This document shows, piece by piece, positions 16,400 through 24,151 of a stretch of DNA of 45,679 nt. How positions within the stretch are numbered: position 1 is the stretch's first letter; every line of letters begins with the position of its first letter. The notes under the pieces are model-generated. The model saw only the letters and a program-made list of their open reading frames with translations, made no database searches and had not been told where the DNA came from. Both the position numbers and the translations under genes were made by a program. The stretch spans positions 1-45,679 of the forward strand of contig JAOPUT010000170.1 in assembly GCA_025963385.1 (NCBI GenBank). The letters run 5' to 3'. Source of the DNA: Mycobacterium sp. GTDB lineage: Bacteria; Actinomycetota; Actinomycetes; Mycobacteriales; Mycobacteriaceae.

Positions 16400-18049
16400 G
16401 TGCCGGCGTACGCGCTGGCACTGTCCCTGGCGGTGACCGCGCCTCTCCTGGCGCCGGGCTACCTGCTGCTCCGCGACGCGGTGTCCACGCCGCGGGCGTA
16501 CCTGACCGATGCCGCGCTGGGACTCACCCAGGCGGCGCCGCGGGCGCTGCCTCAGGACTTCGCGGTGGCGCTGGCCTCGCACGTCGTCGACGGCGGCGTG
16601 GTGGTCAAGCTGCTGTTGATCGCCGGCCTCTGGTTCGCGGGCTGGGGGGCCGCGCGACTGGCAGCCGCGGTCGTTCCCGCCGCGGGCCTGCCTGGCCAGC
16701 TCGTCGCCGCCACCCTCGCGGTGTGGAATCCCTATGTCGCAGAACGACTCCTGCAGGGCCACTGGAGCCTGCTGGTGGGCTATGGCTGCCTGCCCTGGGT
16801 CGCGACGGCGGTGGTGCGACTCCGCGAGCAACCGGGCGGCACCTGGTGGCCGGTGCTCTTCTGGACCGCCCTCGCCGGTCTGACACCGACGGGGCTGATG
16901 CTCGCGGCGGCCGTGGCACTAGTGGGTTGCGCGGTCCCCGGCGCAGGTCGCTCGCGGCCGTGGTGTGCGGCGGTGAGCCTCGGCGCAGCGGTGCTCGGCG
17001 CGCTGCCGTGGCTGGTGGCTCCCGTGCTGGCCGGGTCGCTGTCGCTGACCCAGGCGGCCGGGGTGCCGCAGTTCGCCGCCAGGGCCGAACCTGGTCTCGG
17101 CACGCTGCTGACCCTCGCGGGCCTCGGCGGGATCTGGAACGGTCAGGCCGTACCGAGTTCGCGGACAACGCTTTTCGCAGTGGTTGCGACCCTCGTCCTG
17201 CTCGCGGTCGTCGCGGTGGGGGTGCCGACGGCCCTGCGTCGCCCCGCGGCGCGGCCGTTCCTGGTGCTGGCTGCGGTCGCGGTGGTGGCGCCCGCCCTGA
17301 TGGCGACGGGGCCGGGACTGGTCACGGTCGAGGCCGTCGCGCGCGCGGTGCCTGGCCTCGGGGTGCTGCGCGATGCTCAGAAGTGGGTCGCGCTCGCCCT
17401 GCCGGGATACGCCGTGGCGGGTGCTGCGGCCGTCGTGACCCTGCAGCGGCGGGTACCGCGGCCGGTCACCGCAGCCGTGTGCTGCCTGGCGCTGGTGGCC
17501 GTGCTGCCCGACCTCGCGTGGGGCGTCGGCGGGAAGATGACTCCGGTGCACTATCCGGCGGGGTGGACGGCGGCGGCCGCGCTCGTCAACGCCGATCCGC
17601 GGCCCGTCGCTGTGCTGCCGCCCGACAGCATGCGCCATTACCCGTGGGCGGGCGACGCACCCGTACTCGACCCGTTGCCGCGCTGGGTGTCCGCCGATGT
17701 CCTGACCACCGGCGATCTGGTCATCGGCGGACAGACGGTCCCCGGCGAGGGTGACCGTGCGCGCGACGTGGAGCGGCTGGTGCGATCGGGAGCCGATGCC
17801 GACGAGCTCGCACGCGCGGGCGTCGGCTGGGTCGTCGTGGAAGGTGGCGGCGAACCGCGCCTTGCGCTTCCCGTCGCCTTCGCCGACGACGACGTGGTGC
17901 TGTACCGGATCGGCGGCGACCATCCCGCCACGTCGCACCGCGGGGTCATGATCGCCGCGCACCTGGTGTGGCTGGCGGCCCTGCTGGCAGGCGCCGTCGG
18001 CGCGATCGCCGCGGCAATCTCACGGCGGCGCACGGGTGCGGTCTACTAG
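16400..18049 (+). CDS. Polytopic membrane protein (Rv0226c-like)
   Basis: About 549 residues with roughly ten or more hydrophobic segments, very rich in Ala, Val and Leu. The region LAVWNPYVAERLLQGHWSL and GYGCLPWV, followed later by LRDAQKWVALALPGYA, resembles the large mycobacterial GT-C-like membrane proteins, and length and place agree with Rv0226c (576). A GT-C transferase using a polyprenyl-phosphate sugar is possible, but I see no decisive acidic catalytic motif. The frame is open far upstream through pgfA without any ATG or GTG; GTG 16400 is the first usual start, though it has no ribosome site, and a CTG at 16376 is an alternative. It sits 20 bp after pgfA and 5 bp before the next membrane gene, so one transcript is likely. 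Function unknown. Confidence 0.82.
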   Translation: MPAYALALSLAVTAPLLAPGYLLLRDAVSTPRAYLTDAALGLTQAAPRALPQDFAVALASHVVDGGVVVKLLLIAGLWFAGWGAARLAAAVVPAAGLPGQLVAATLAVWNPYVAERLLQGHWSLLVGYGCLPWVATAVVRLREQPGGTWWPVLFWTALAGLTPTGLMLAAAVALVGCAVPGAGRSRPWCAAVSLGAAVLGALPWLVAPVLAGSLSLTQAAGVPQFAARAEPGLGTLLTLAGLGGIWNGQAVPSSRTTLFAVVATLVLLAVVAVGVPTALRRPAARPFLVLAAVAVVAPALMATGPGLVTVEAVARAVPGLGVLRDAQKWVALALPGYAVAGAAAVVTLQRRVPRPVTAAVCCLALVAVLPDLAWGVGGKMTPVHYPAGWTAAAALVNADPRPVAVLPPDSMRHYPWAGDAPVLDPLPRWVSADVLTTGDLVIGGQTVPGEGDRARDVERLVRSGADADELARAGVGWVVVEGGGEPRLALPVAFADDDVVLYRIGGDHPATSHRGVMIAAHLVWLAALLAGAVGAIAAAISRRRTGAVY

Positions 18050-18054
18050 GCCCC

Positions 18055-18837
18055 ATGAGTTGGCTCAGCGATTGGTGGCAGCACGAGGTCGTCGACGGCT
18101 ACAAGGGACCGCTGCTGCTGAGCTTCACCGCGTTCGTGGTGACCTTCGTGACGACCCGCACCATCACGCGTCTGATCCGGGCCGGTAAGGGACCGTTCCA
18201 CAACGTCAGCAGCGGCGGCGTGCACATGCACCACTCGACGCCTGGCGTCGTGCTCCTGATCGTGGGCGGATTCACCGGGGTCGGCGCGCCGCCGCTGTCG
18301 GGGTGGACGTACTTCGCCGGGTTGCTCGTCGGCATCGGCGCCTCACTGGTGCTCGACGAGTTCGCGATGATCTTCCGGCTGCAGGACGTGTACTGGTCGC
18401 AGGAGGGCCAGCTCTCGGTGAACGTGGTGACGCTGGCGGCGGCCTGCGTCGGGCTGGCGACGGTCGGGGTGTCCCCGGTCGACGATCTGCCGCCCGTGAT
18501 CGCCGCCGTCCGCTACGGCGCCGTCGTGGTGTTACTAGTCAACTTCGCCCTCGTCGCCATCACGGCGTTGAAGGGCAAGTACCCCACCGCACTGCTGGGG
18601 CTCTTCATCGGTCCCGTCGCCTGGGTGGCCGCCGTGCGACTGGCGCGCCCGACGTCGCCCTGGGCGCGCTGGCGTTACCCACCCAAGAAGCGGGCGCGGG
18701 CGGCGCGGCGGGCCGCCGCGTTCGACGATCGGTGGGCACCGATTCGACGACACTGGGACGACTTCATCGGCGGCACACCGACATCCGTCGCTCCGGCGTC
18801 AGACCACGCCGCCGACCAGCCTGCCGTCGACCACTGA
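18055..18837 (+). CDS. Uncharacterised membrane protein in the envelope operon
   Basis: A 260-residue protein that I cannot place in a named family. It begins MSWLSDWWQHEVVDGYKGPL, has five or six hydrophobic spans, and ends in a basic stretch (PPKKRARAARRAA) and a polar tail. The most striking stretch follows the first span: GPFHNVSSGGVHMHHSTPGV, with a three-histidine HMHH cluster next to the membrane, then LVLDEFAMIFRLQDVYWSQEG. Clustered His plus Asp/Glu could bind a metal or act on a lipid head group; this is inference. ATG 18055 lies 5 bp after the previous stop, so it is co-transcribed with pgfA and the Rv0226c-like gene. I recall no counterpart between Rv0226c and Rv0225 in M. tuberculosis. 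Its 3' end overlaps the convergent glycosyltransferase gene by 39 bp. Confidence 0.8.
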   Translation: MSWLSDWWQHEVVDGYKGPLLLSFTAFVVTFVTTRTITRLIRAGKGPFHNVSSGGVHMHHSTPGVVLLIVGGFTGVGAPPLSGWTYFAGLLVGIGASLVLDEFAMIFRLQDVYWSQEGQLSVNVVTLAAACVGLATVGVSPVDDLPPVIAAVRYGAVVVLLVNFALVAITALKGKYPTALLGLFIGPVAWVAAVRLARPTSPWARWRYPPKKRARAARRAAAFDDRWAPIRRHWDDFIGGTPTSVAPASDHAADQPAVDH

Positions 18838-19959
18838 CTCGAGGACGACGCGCATCGCGTCGGCACTCTGCGACCAGGAGAACTCGCCGCTGCGCACCTG
18901 AGCCTTCACCCCGAGCTGCTCGCGCTGCACGTCGTCGGACAACAGCTGCGCCAGGCAGGAGACCAGCTCGGCGTGGTCGTCGACCAGTAGCCCGGTGACC
19001 CCGTCGACGATCGAATCGGTCAGACCGCCCGACGACCGGTACCCGATGGTCGGCACGGCATGCTGCGCCGCCTCGGTGACCGCCAACGCCCAGCCTTCCT
19101 TGCGCGACGGCAGCACGTGCACCCAACAGCTTTGCAGCACTTGGTGTTTCGTGCGATCGTCGACGTGGCCGTGGAACGTGACGGCGTCGGCAATGCCGAG
19201 GCCGGCTGCGTGTGCGACGAGGCGGTCGTGCCACCAGCCACCGCCGACGACGTCGAGCCGCAGATCCGGTGTGTGCGGCAACAGTTCGGCCACCGCGTCG
19301 AGCACGTCCTCGATCTGCTTGTGCGGCACCAGCCGGGACAGCACGGCCACCCGCGGCGTCTCGGACCGGGGGGGCGTCAACGTGTCGGCGGGCGCCTCGT
19401 CCAACCCGTTGCGCACCACCGCGACGTGGTCGGGGTCCACACCGAGGTCGGCGAGGTCGCGGGCCGACGGCAGCGACACGGTGACGTACTGGTTGTGGCG
19501 GTGCAGACGCGGCGACAGCGTCGACTCCACGAACCACCCCACGCGGCTCATCAGCGGCCCGGCGACCGGCCACTGCTCGCGGTGGCAGTGGTGGACCAGC
19601 AGGACCGACCGTCGGCCGAACGCCAGTCGCGCGAGGAACGGCACGCCGTTCTGGCTGTCGATGACCACGTCGGGACGCACCCCGCGCAGCGGGCCGAGAC
19701 CGATCCGAGCGGCCAGCATCGCCAACCCCGCCAGAACGTACACGGAGTAGCGACCACCGCCGCGGCTGACCGTCACGCCGTCGAGCACCTCGCGGCGGGC
19801 GGCACCCCGGTAGCGGGCGGTGCGCAGGGTCACGTCGACCCCGTCCGCGGCCAGCTGACTGCCGATCCGCTGGAGATAGGTTTCGCTGCCGCCGCCCTGC
19901 GGGTGACCGGTGTCGCGCCAGCACAGCAGCAAGACACTTCGGAGGGCGTGGGCAGACAT
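18799..19959 (-). CDS. GT4 family glycosyltransferase (Rv0225-like)
   Basis: A GT-B glycosyltransferase of 386 residues, close to Rv0225 (384). The N-terminal acceptor domain begins VLLLCWRDTGHPQGGGSETYL, with the glycine-rich GGGSE loop seen in GT4 enzymes. The C-terminal donor domain has SRLVPHKQIEDVLDAVAELL, VVGGGWWHDRL, the sugar-binding PSRKEGWALAVTEAAQHAVP (E-x7-E type) and GYRSSGGLTDSI. No membrane span, so probably a peripheral cytosolic enzyme using a nucleotide sugar to glycosylate a lipid or glycolipid; donor and acceptor unknown. ATG 19959 fits the family length; GTG 19980 would add seven residues. It is divergent from the methyltransferase gene with only 35 bp between starts, and its end overlaps the convergent membrane gene by 39 bp. 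Confidence 0.88.
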   Translation of the reverse strand: MSAHALRSVLLLCWRDTGHPQGGGSETYLQRIGSQLAADGVDVTLRTARYRGAARREVLDGVTVSRGGGRYSVYVLAGLAMLAARIGLGPLRGVRPDVVIDSQNGVPFLARLAFGRRSVLLVHHCHREQWPVAGPLMSRVGWFVESTLSPRLHRHNQYVTVSLPSARDLADLGVDPDHVAVVRNGLDEAPADTLTPPRSETPRVAVLSRLVPHKQIEDVLDAVAELLPHTPDLRLDVVGGGWWHDRLVAHAAGLGIADAVTFHGHVDDRTKHQVLQSCWVHVLPSRKEGWALAVTEAAQHAVPTIGYRSSGGLTDSIVDGVTGLLVDDHAELVSCLAQLLSDDVQREQLGVKAQVRSGEFSWSQSADAMRVVLESVVDGRLVGGVV

Positions 19960-19981
19960 CGAGGCCAGACTAGTCGCCACC

Positions 19982-19987
19982 TACGCT
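19982..19987 (+). promoter_or_regulatory. -10-like hexamer for the leaderless methyltransferase mRNA
   Basis: TACGCT followed by 7 nt and GTG at 19995. The divergent glycosyltransferase starts at 19959, so promoter and upstream gene start nearly overlap. No ribosome site precedes the GTG. Pattern-based inference. Confidence 0.5.
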
Positions 19988-19994
19988 CGACCGG

Positions 19995-20747
19995 GTGTCC
20001 GCTACCGATCCGTTCGCAGGCCACGCCACCCTGGCACGGTCGGTGCGGCTGCTCGGACAGTTCCGCTTCGAGCAGTCCGATCCCACCCGGTTCTACGGCG
20101 CGCTGGCCGACGACACGGTCGACCTCGTCGTCTCACTTCTCGGCACCGAGCCTGCGGGCCAGACCGTGCTCGACGTCGGCGGCGGACCCGGCTACTTCGC
20201 CGCCGCGTTCGGCGCCGCCGGCCTGGAGTACCTCGGGGTCGAGCCGGATCCACGGGAGATGCATGCCGGGCCCGCAGGCGAGGGGGGATCGGGCAGCTTC
20301 GTGCGCGCGTCGGGAACGGCACTCCCCTTCGCCGACGACAGCGTCGACGTGTGCTTGTCCTCCAACGTCGCCGAGCACGTCCCCGACCCGTGGCGGTTGG
20401 GTCGCGAGATGCTGCGCGTGACGAGGCCCGGCGGGCTGGTCGTGCTGTCGTACACGGTGTGGCTCGGACCGTTCGGTGGGCACGAGATGGGGTTGACGCA
20501 CTACCTGGGCGGAGCCCGGGCCGCCGAGCGCTACACCCGTAAACACGGCCATCGACCGAAGAATGACTACGGCTCTTCGTTGTTCCCGGTATCGGCGGCG
20601 GACGGGCTGGAGTGGGCCAGGAGCACCGGCGCACTCATCGCCGCTTTTCCCCGCTACCACCCGCGATGGGCGTGGTGGGTGACCCGTGTCCCCGTGCTGC
20701 GGGAGTTTCTGGTCAGCAACCTGGTGCTGGTGTTGCGGCCGTCGTGA
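19995..20747 (+). CDS. SAM-dependent class I methyltransferase (Rv0224c-like)
   Basis: A 250-residue Rossmann-fold methyltransferase. Motif I is VLDVGGGPGYFAAAFGAAG, with the acidic ribose-binding position in GVEPDP. The middle region LPFADDSVDVCLSSNVAEHV and RPGGLVVLSYT fit the Methyltransf_11 family. Length and context match Rv0224c (254). No signal peptide; the C-terminus has a hydrophobic patch (LREFLVSNLVLVLRP) that could touch the membrane. The start is GTG 19995 without ribosome site but with a leaderless-type -10. The acceptor is not known; its place beside a GT4 enzyme and PgfA suggests modification of an envelope glycolipid or small lipid, which is inference. Confidence 0.88.
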   Translation: MSATDPFAGHATLARSVRLLGQFRFEQSDPTRFYGALADDTVDLVVSLLGTEPAGQTVLDVGGGPGYFAAAFGAAGLEYLGVEPDPREMHAGPAGEGGSGSFVRASGTALPFADDSVDVCLSSNVAEHVPDPWRLGREMLRVTRPGGLVVLSYTVWLGPFGGHEMGLTHYLGGARAAERYTRKHGHRPKNDYGSSLFPVSAADGLEWARSTGALIAAFPRYHPRWAWWVTRVPVLREFLVSNLVLVLRPS

Positions 20748-20757
20748 CCCACTGAAC

Positions 20758-20771
20758 TGCAACAGGTTCTC
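20758..20771 (+). promoter_or_regulatory. KstR-like operator before the aldehyde dehydrogenase gene
   Basis: TGCAACAGGTTCTC matches the KstR core TnnAACAnGTTnnA, as I remember it, except for the last base. It overlaps a plausible -35 (TTCTCG 20767-20772), spaced 17 nt from a -10-like TAGTGT (20790-20795). KstR is the TetR-family repressor of cholesterol catabolism genes. The arms beyond the core are not symmetric, so the match is moderate. Confidence 0.4.
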
Positions 20772-20828
20772 GTTTGGCGGTTCCGTAGGTAGTGTGACGG
20801 TGATGACACTGCGGAGGCGAGGAGCGAA

Positions 20829-22298
20829 ATGACGCAGAGCACGGCGTTCAAGACCGAGTGGGACCAGCTGTTCATCGGAGGCAAGTGGGTCGAGCCGTCG
20901 ACGTCAGAGGTCATCGAAGTGCACTCACCCGCGACCGGCGAACTCGTCGGCAAGGTGCCGCTGGCCGCCGAGGCGGACGTCAACGCGGCCTGCGCCGCCG
21001 CCCGCAAGGCATTCGATGAGGGACCGTGGCCGCACATGTCGCCCGGGGAGCGCGGTGAAATTCTTGGCCGCGCGGTCAAGATCCTCGAGGAGCGTGCCGA
21101 GGAGCTGAAGTTCCTGCTGGCCGCCGAGACGGGTCAGCCGCCCACGATCGTCGACATGATGCAGTACGGCGCCGCGATGTCGTCGTTCCAGTACTTCGCG
21201 GGCGCCGCGGACAAGTTCACCTGGCGCGACTTCCGCGACGGGATCTACGGGACGACGATGGTGCTGCGCGAGCCGATCGGCGTCGTCGCCGCGGTGACGG
21301 CGTGGAACGTGCCGTTCTTCCTGGCCGCCAACAAGCTCGGTCCCGCGCTGCTGGCCGGCTGCACGATCGTGGTGAAGCCAGCTGCCGAAACCCCGCTGTC
21401 GCTGTTCGCGATGGCCGGAATCTTCGCCGAGGCCGGGCTGCCGGAGGGCGTGCTCTCGGTCGTGCCTGGCGGCCCGGAGACGGGCCGCGCGCTGACCGCC
21501 AACCCGGAGATCGACAAGTTCACATTCACCGGCTCCAGTGCGGTCGGCAGGGAGATCGCGAAGATCGCCGCCGAGAAGCTCAAGCCCTGCTCGCTGGAGC
21601 TCGGCGGCAAGTCGGCGGCCATCATCCTCGAGGACGCCGACCTCGACTCGACGCTGCCGATGCTGGTGTTCGCCGGCCTGATGAACACCGGACAGGCGTG
21701 CGTGGCGCAGACGCGCATCCTGGCGCCCCGCTCGCGTTACGACGAGGTCGTCGAGAAGATCGCCGCCGCAGCGGCGGCCATGCCGATCGGGCTGCCCGAC
21801 AACCCGGGCGCCATGATCGGATCGCTCATCTCGGAGAAGCAGCGGGAACGCGTCGAGGGTTACATCAAGAAGGGCGTCGAGGAAGGCGCGCGGATCGTCA
21901 CCGGCGGCGGCCGCCCCGAGGGCCTCGACGACGGCTGGTTCGTGCAGCCGACGGTGTTCGCCGACGTCGACAACTCCATGACGATCGCGCAGGAGGAGAT
22001 CTTCGGGCCGGTGCTGGCGGTGATCCCCTACGACACCGAGGACGACGCGGTGCGCATCGCCAACGACTCCGTGTACGGGCTGGCCGGGTCCGTGTTCACC
22101 AGTGACAACGACAAGGCCATGAAGATCGCCGCGAAGATCCGCACGGGCACCTACGCCGTCAACATGTACGCGTTCGACCCTGGCGCCCCGTTCGGTGGTT
22201 ACAAGAACTCCGGCATCGGCCGCGAGAACGGGCCCGAGGGCATCGAACAGTACACGCAAGCCAAGAGCGTGCTGCTGCCGTTCGGCTACACGCCGTAG
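20829..22298 (+). CDS. NAD(P)-dependent aldehyde dehydrogenase (Rv0223c-like)
   Basis: A 489-residue ALDH superfamily enzyme, close to the 487 of Rv0223c. It oxidises an aldehyde to the acid with NAD(P)+. Visible: the cofactor loop FTGSSAVGREIAK, the general base Glu in LELGGKSAAI, the catalytic Cys in NTGQACVAQTR, EEIFGPVLAVIPY and the C-terminal PFGGYKNSGIGRENGPEG. ATG 20829 has GAGGAG about 5-6 nt upstream. Substrate is not evident; fatty or steroid-derived aldehydes are possible given the lipid-oxidation genes nearby and the KstR-like site. It converges on the FadE pair with 13 bp between stops. In M. tuberculosis it converges directly with echA1, so the two fadE genes look inserted between them. 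Confidence 0.93.
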   Translation: MTQSTAFKTEWDQLFIGGKWVEPSTSEVIEVHSPATGELVGKVPLAAEADVNAACAAARKAFDEGPWPHMSPGERGEILGRAVKILEERAEELKFLLAAETGQPPTIVDMMQYGAAMSSFQYFAGAADKFTWRDFRDGIYGTTMVLREPIGVVAAVTAWNVPFFLAANKLGPALLAGCTIVVKPAAETPLSLFAMAGIFAEAGLPEGVLSVVPGGPETGRALTANPEIDKFTFTGSSAVGREIAKIAAEKLKPCSLELGGKSAAIILEDADLDSTLPMLVFAGLMNTGQACVAQTRILAPRSRYDEVVEKIAAAAAAMPIGLPDNPGAMIGSLISEKQRERVEGYIKKGVEEGARIVTGGGRPEGLDDGWFVQPTVFADVDNSMTIAQEEIFGPVLAVIPYDTEDDAVRIANDSVYGLAGSVFTSDNDKAMKIAAKIRTGTYAVNMYAFDPGAPFGGYKNSGIGRENGPEGIEQYTQAKSVLLPFGYTP

Positions 22299-22311
22299 GT
22301 CCTCGAGGCTG

Positions 22312-24147
22312 CTAGAAGGCGGCTTCCTCGAGTTCCATCGGTGAGAGGTCGGTGGCCTCGATCGCACGCCGCTCGGCACCGAGGCGGGGCAGCACGTTGG
22401 TCGCGAAGAACGTTGCGGCGGTGACTTTTCCGCGATAGAAGGCTCGGTCGCGGTCGGACGGCTGCCCGTCGAGCGCCGACAGGGCAATCTCGGCATGCCA
22501 CAGCAGAAGCCAGCCGATCAAGAGGTCGCCGACCGCGAGCAGGAACGGTACGGACTGCAGGCCGACGCGGTACACCTCGCGAGGCTCGGTGCTCGCGTCG
22601 ACGAAGTACCCCGTGAGGGTGGCGACCATCGCGTGCACGTCCGCGACCGCGGTCGCCAGCACGGCTCGGCACGCCGCAAGCTCGGGGCGCCCGCCTGGAC
22701 TCTCGACGAACCTGCCGATCTGCCCCATCACGTGGTTCAGCGCGATCCCACGGTCGCGGGCGATCTTGCGGAAGAAGAAGTCCTGCGCCTGGATCGCCGT
22801 CGTGCCCTCGTACAGCGAGTCGATCTTCGCGTCGCGCACGTACTGCTCGATCGGGTAGTCCTTCAGGTAACCGGATCCGCCCAACGTCTGCAGCGATTCG
22901 GCGAGGTACTGATAGGAGCGCTCCGAGCCGACGCCCTTGACGATCGGCAGCAGCAGGTCGTTGACCCGTCGTGCCACCTCGGGGTCGGCGCCCGACACCA
23001 GCTCCGCCACGACGTCGTCCTGGTGCGCCGCGGTGTAGAGGTACAGCGCCCGCAACCCTTCGGCGTAGGCTTTCTGCATCAGCAGCGAACGGCGGACGTC
23101 GGGGTGGTGCAGGATCGTCACCTTCGGCGCGGCCTTGTTGGTCATCTGGGTCAGATCGGAACCCTGCACCCGCGTCTTCGCGAACTCCAGGGCATTGAGG
23201 TATCCGGTCGACAGCGTGGCGATCGCCTTGCCGCCCACGGCCATTCGCGCGAACTCCATGACCTTGAACATCTGGGCGATGCCCTGGTGGACGTCTCCCA
23301 CCAGATAGCCGACCGCGGGCTTGCCGTGCTGGCCGAACGTCAGCTCGCACGTCGCGGACGCCGCGAGACCCATCTTGTGCTCCAGTCCGGTGACATAGAC
23401 GCCGTTGCGCTCGCCCGGTGCCGCGGTCTGGGGATCGGGCATGAACTTCGGGACGAAGAACAGGCTGAGCCCCTTGGTGCCAGGCCCGGCGCCCTCCGGG
23501 CGGGCCAAGACCAGATGGGCGATGTTCTCGAAGAGGTCGTCACAGTCGCCGGAGGTGATGAAGCGCTTCACGCCGTCGAGGTGCCACGTGCCGTCCGGTT
23601 GCTCGACCGCCTTGGTGCGCCCCGCACCGACGTCGGACCCAGCGTCGGGTTCGGTGAGCACCATGGTGGCACCCCAGTTGCGCTCGACCGCCAAAGCGGC
23701 CCAACGCTTCTGCTGTTCGTTGCCTTCGTTGTAGAGGACCTCCATCATCGGAGGCCCGTCGAGGTAGAAGAAGGCCGCGGGTAGGCCGCCGACGAGGAAT
23801 TCGGTGATCGCCCACCGCACCATGGCGGGTGCGGGAACGCCGCCGACGCCCTCGGCGAGACCGATCCGCGTCCACTCGCCGCGTTGCCACACCAGGACCG
23901 ACTCCTTGAACGCCTCCGGCAGCGTGACCGAATGCGTCTCCGGATCGAAGGTCGGAGGGTTGCGGTCACTCTCCTCGAACGCCGCCGCCAACGGACCCTC
24001 GGCCTGCCGGGCGGCCTCCTCCAGCATGGTTCGGACGTCGTCGACCTCGAGCCCGTCGAACTGCCCGCTCGCGAGCGCCTTCTCCAGGCCCAACACCTCG
24101 ATGAGGTTGAACGCCAGGTCTCGGACATTGGCCCTGTAGTGGCTCAC
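22312..24147 (-). CDS. FadE5-type acyl-CoA dehydrogenase, copy B
   Basis: A 611-residue FAD-dependent acyl-CoA dehydrogenase of the large FadE5 group (Rv0244c is 611 residues). It would introduce the alpha-beta double bond in acyl-CoA with electron transfer to ETF. Visible: [19 protein letters not shown] in the FAD/substrate region, [32 protein letters not shown], and [13 protein letters not shown] with the catalytic glutamate at residue 447, followed by the extra C-terminal domain ending in MELEEAAF. The frame is open upstream, but GTG 24147 ([15 protein letters not shown]) aligns with the family N-terminus and the neighbouring paralogue. It lies 4 bp after copy A and is clearly related to it throughout, so it is a tandem duplicate in one operon. 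Cytosolic, fatty-acid beta-oxidation; chain length not evident. Confidence 0.92.
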   Translation of the reverse strand: MSHYRANVRDLAFNLIEVLGLEKALASGQFDGLEVDDVRTMLEEAARQAEGPLAAAFEESDRNPPTFDPETHSVTLPEAFKESVLVWQRGEWTRIGLAEGVGGVPAPAMVRWAITEFLVGGLPAAFFYLDGPPMMEVLYNEGNEQQKRWAALAVERNWGATMVLTEPDAGSDVGAGRTKAVEQPDGTWHLDGVKRFITSGDCDDLFENIAHLVLARPEGAGPGTKGLSLFFVPKFMPDPQTAAPGERNGVYVTGLEHKMGLAASATCELTFGQHGKPAVGYLVGDVHQGIAQMFKVMEFARMAVGGKAIATLSTGYLNALEFAKTRVQGSDLTQMTNKAAPKVTILHHPDVRRSLLMQKAYAEGLRALYLYTAAHQDDVVAELVSGADPEVARRVNDLLLPIVKGVGSERSYQYLAESLQTLGGSGYLKDYPIEQYVRDAKIDSLYEGTTAIQAQDFFFRKIARDRGIALNHVMGQIGRFVESPGGRPELAACRAVLATAVADVHAMVATLTGYFVDASTEPREVYRVGLQSVPFLLAVGDLLIGWLLLWHAEIALSALDGQPSDRDRAFYRGKVTAATFFATNVLPRLGAERRAIEATDLSPMELEEAAF

Positions 24148-24151
24148 GTGG

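Noticed and set aside
15075..16421. Minus-strand open frame of 448 codons opposite pgfA
   Set aside because: Low-complexity basic translation, mirror of the pgfA codon pattern; pgfA has an ideal ribosome site.
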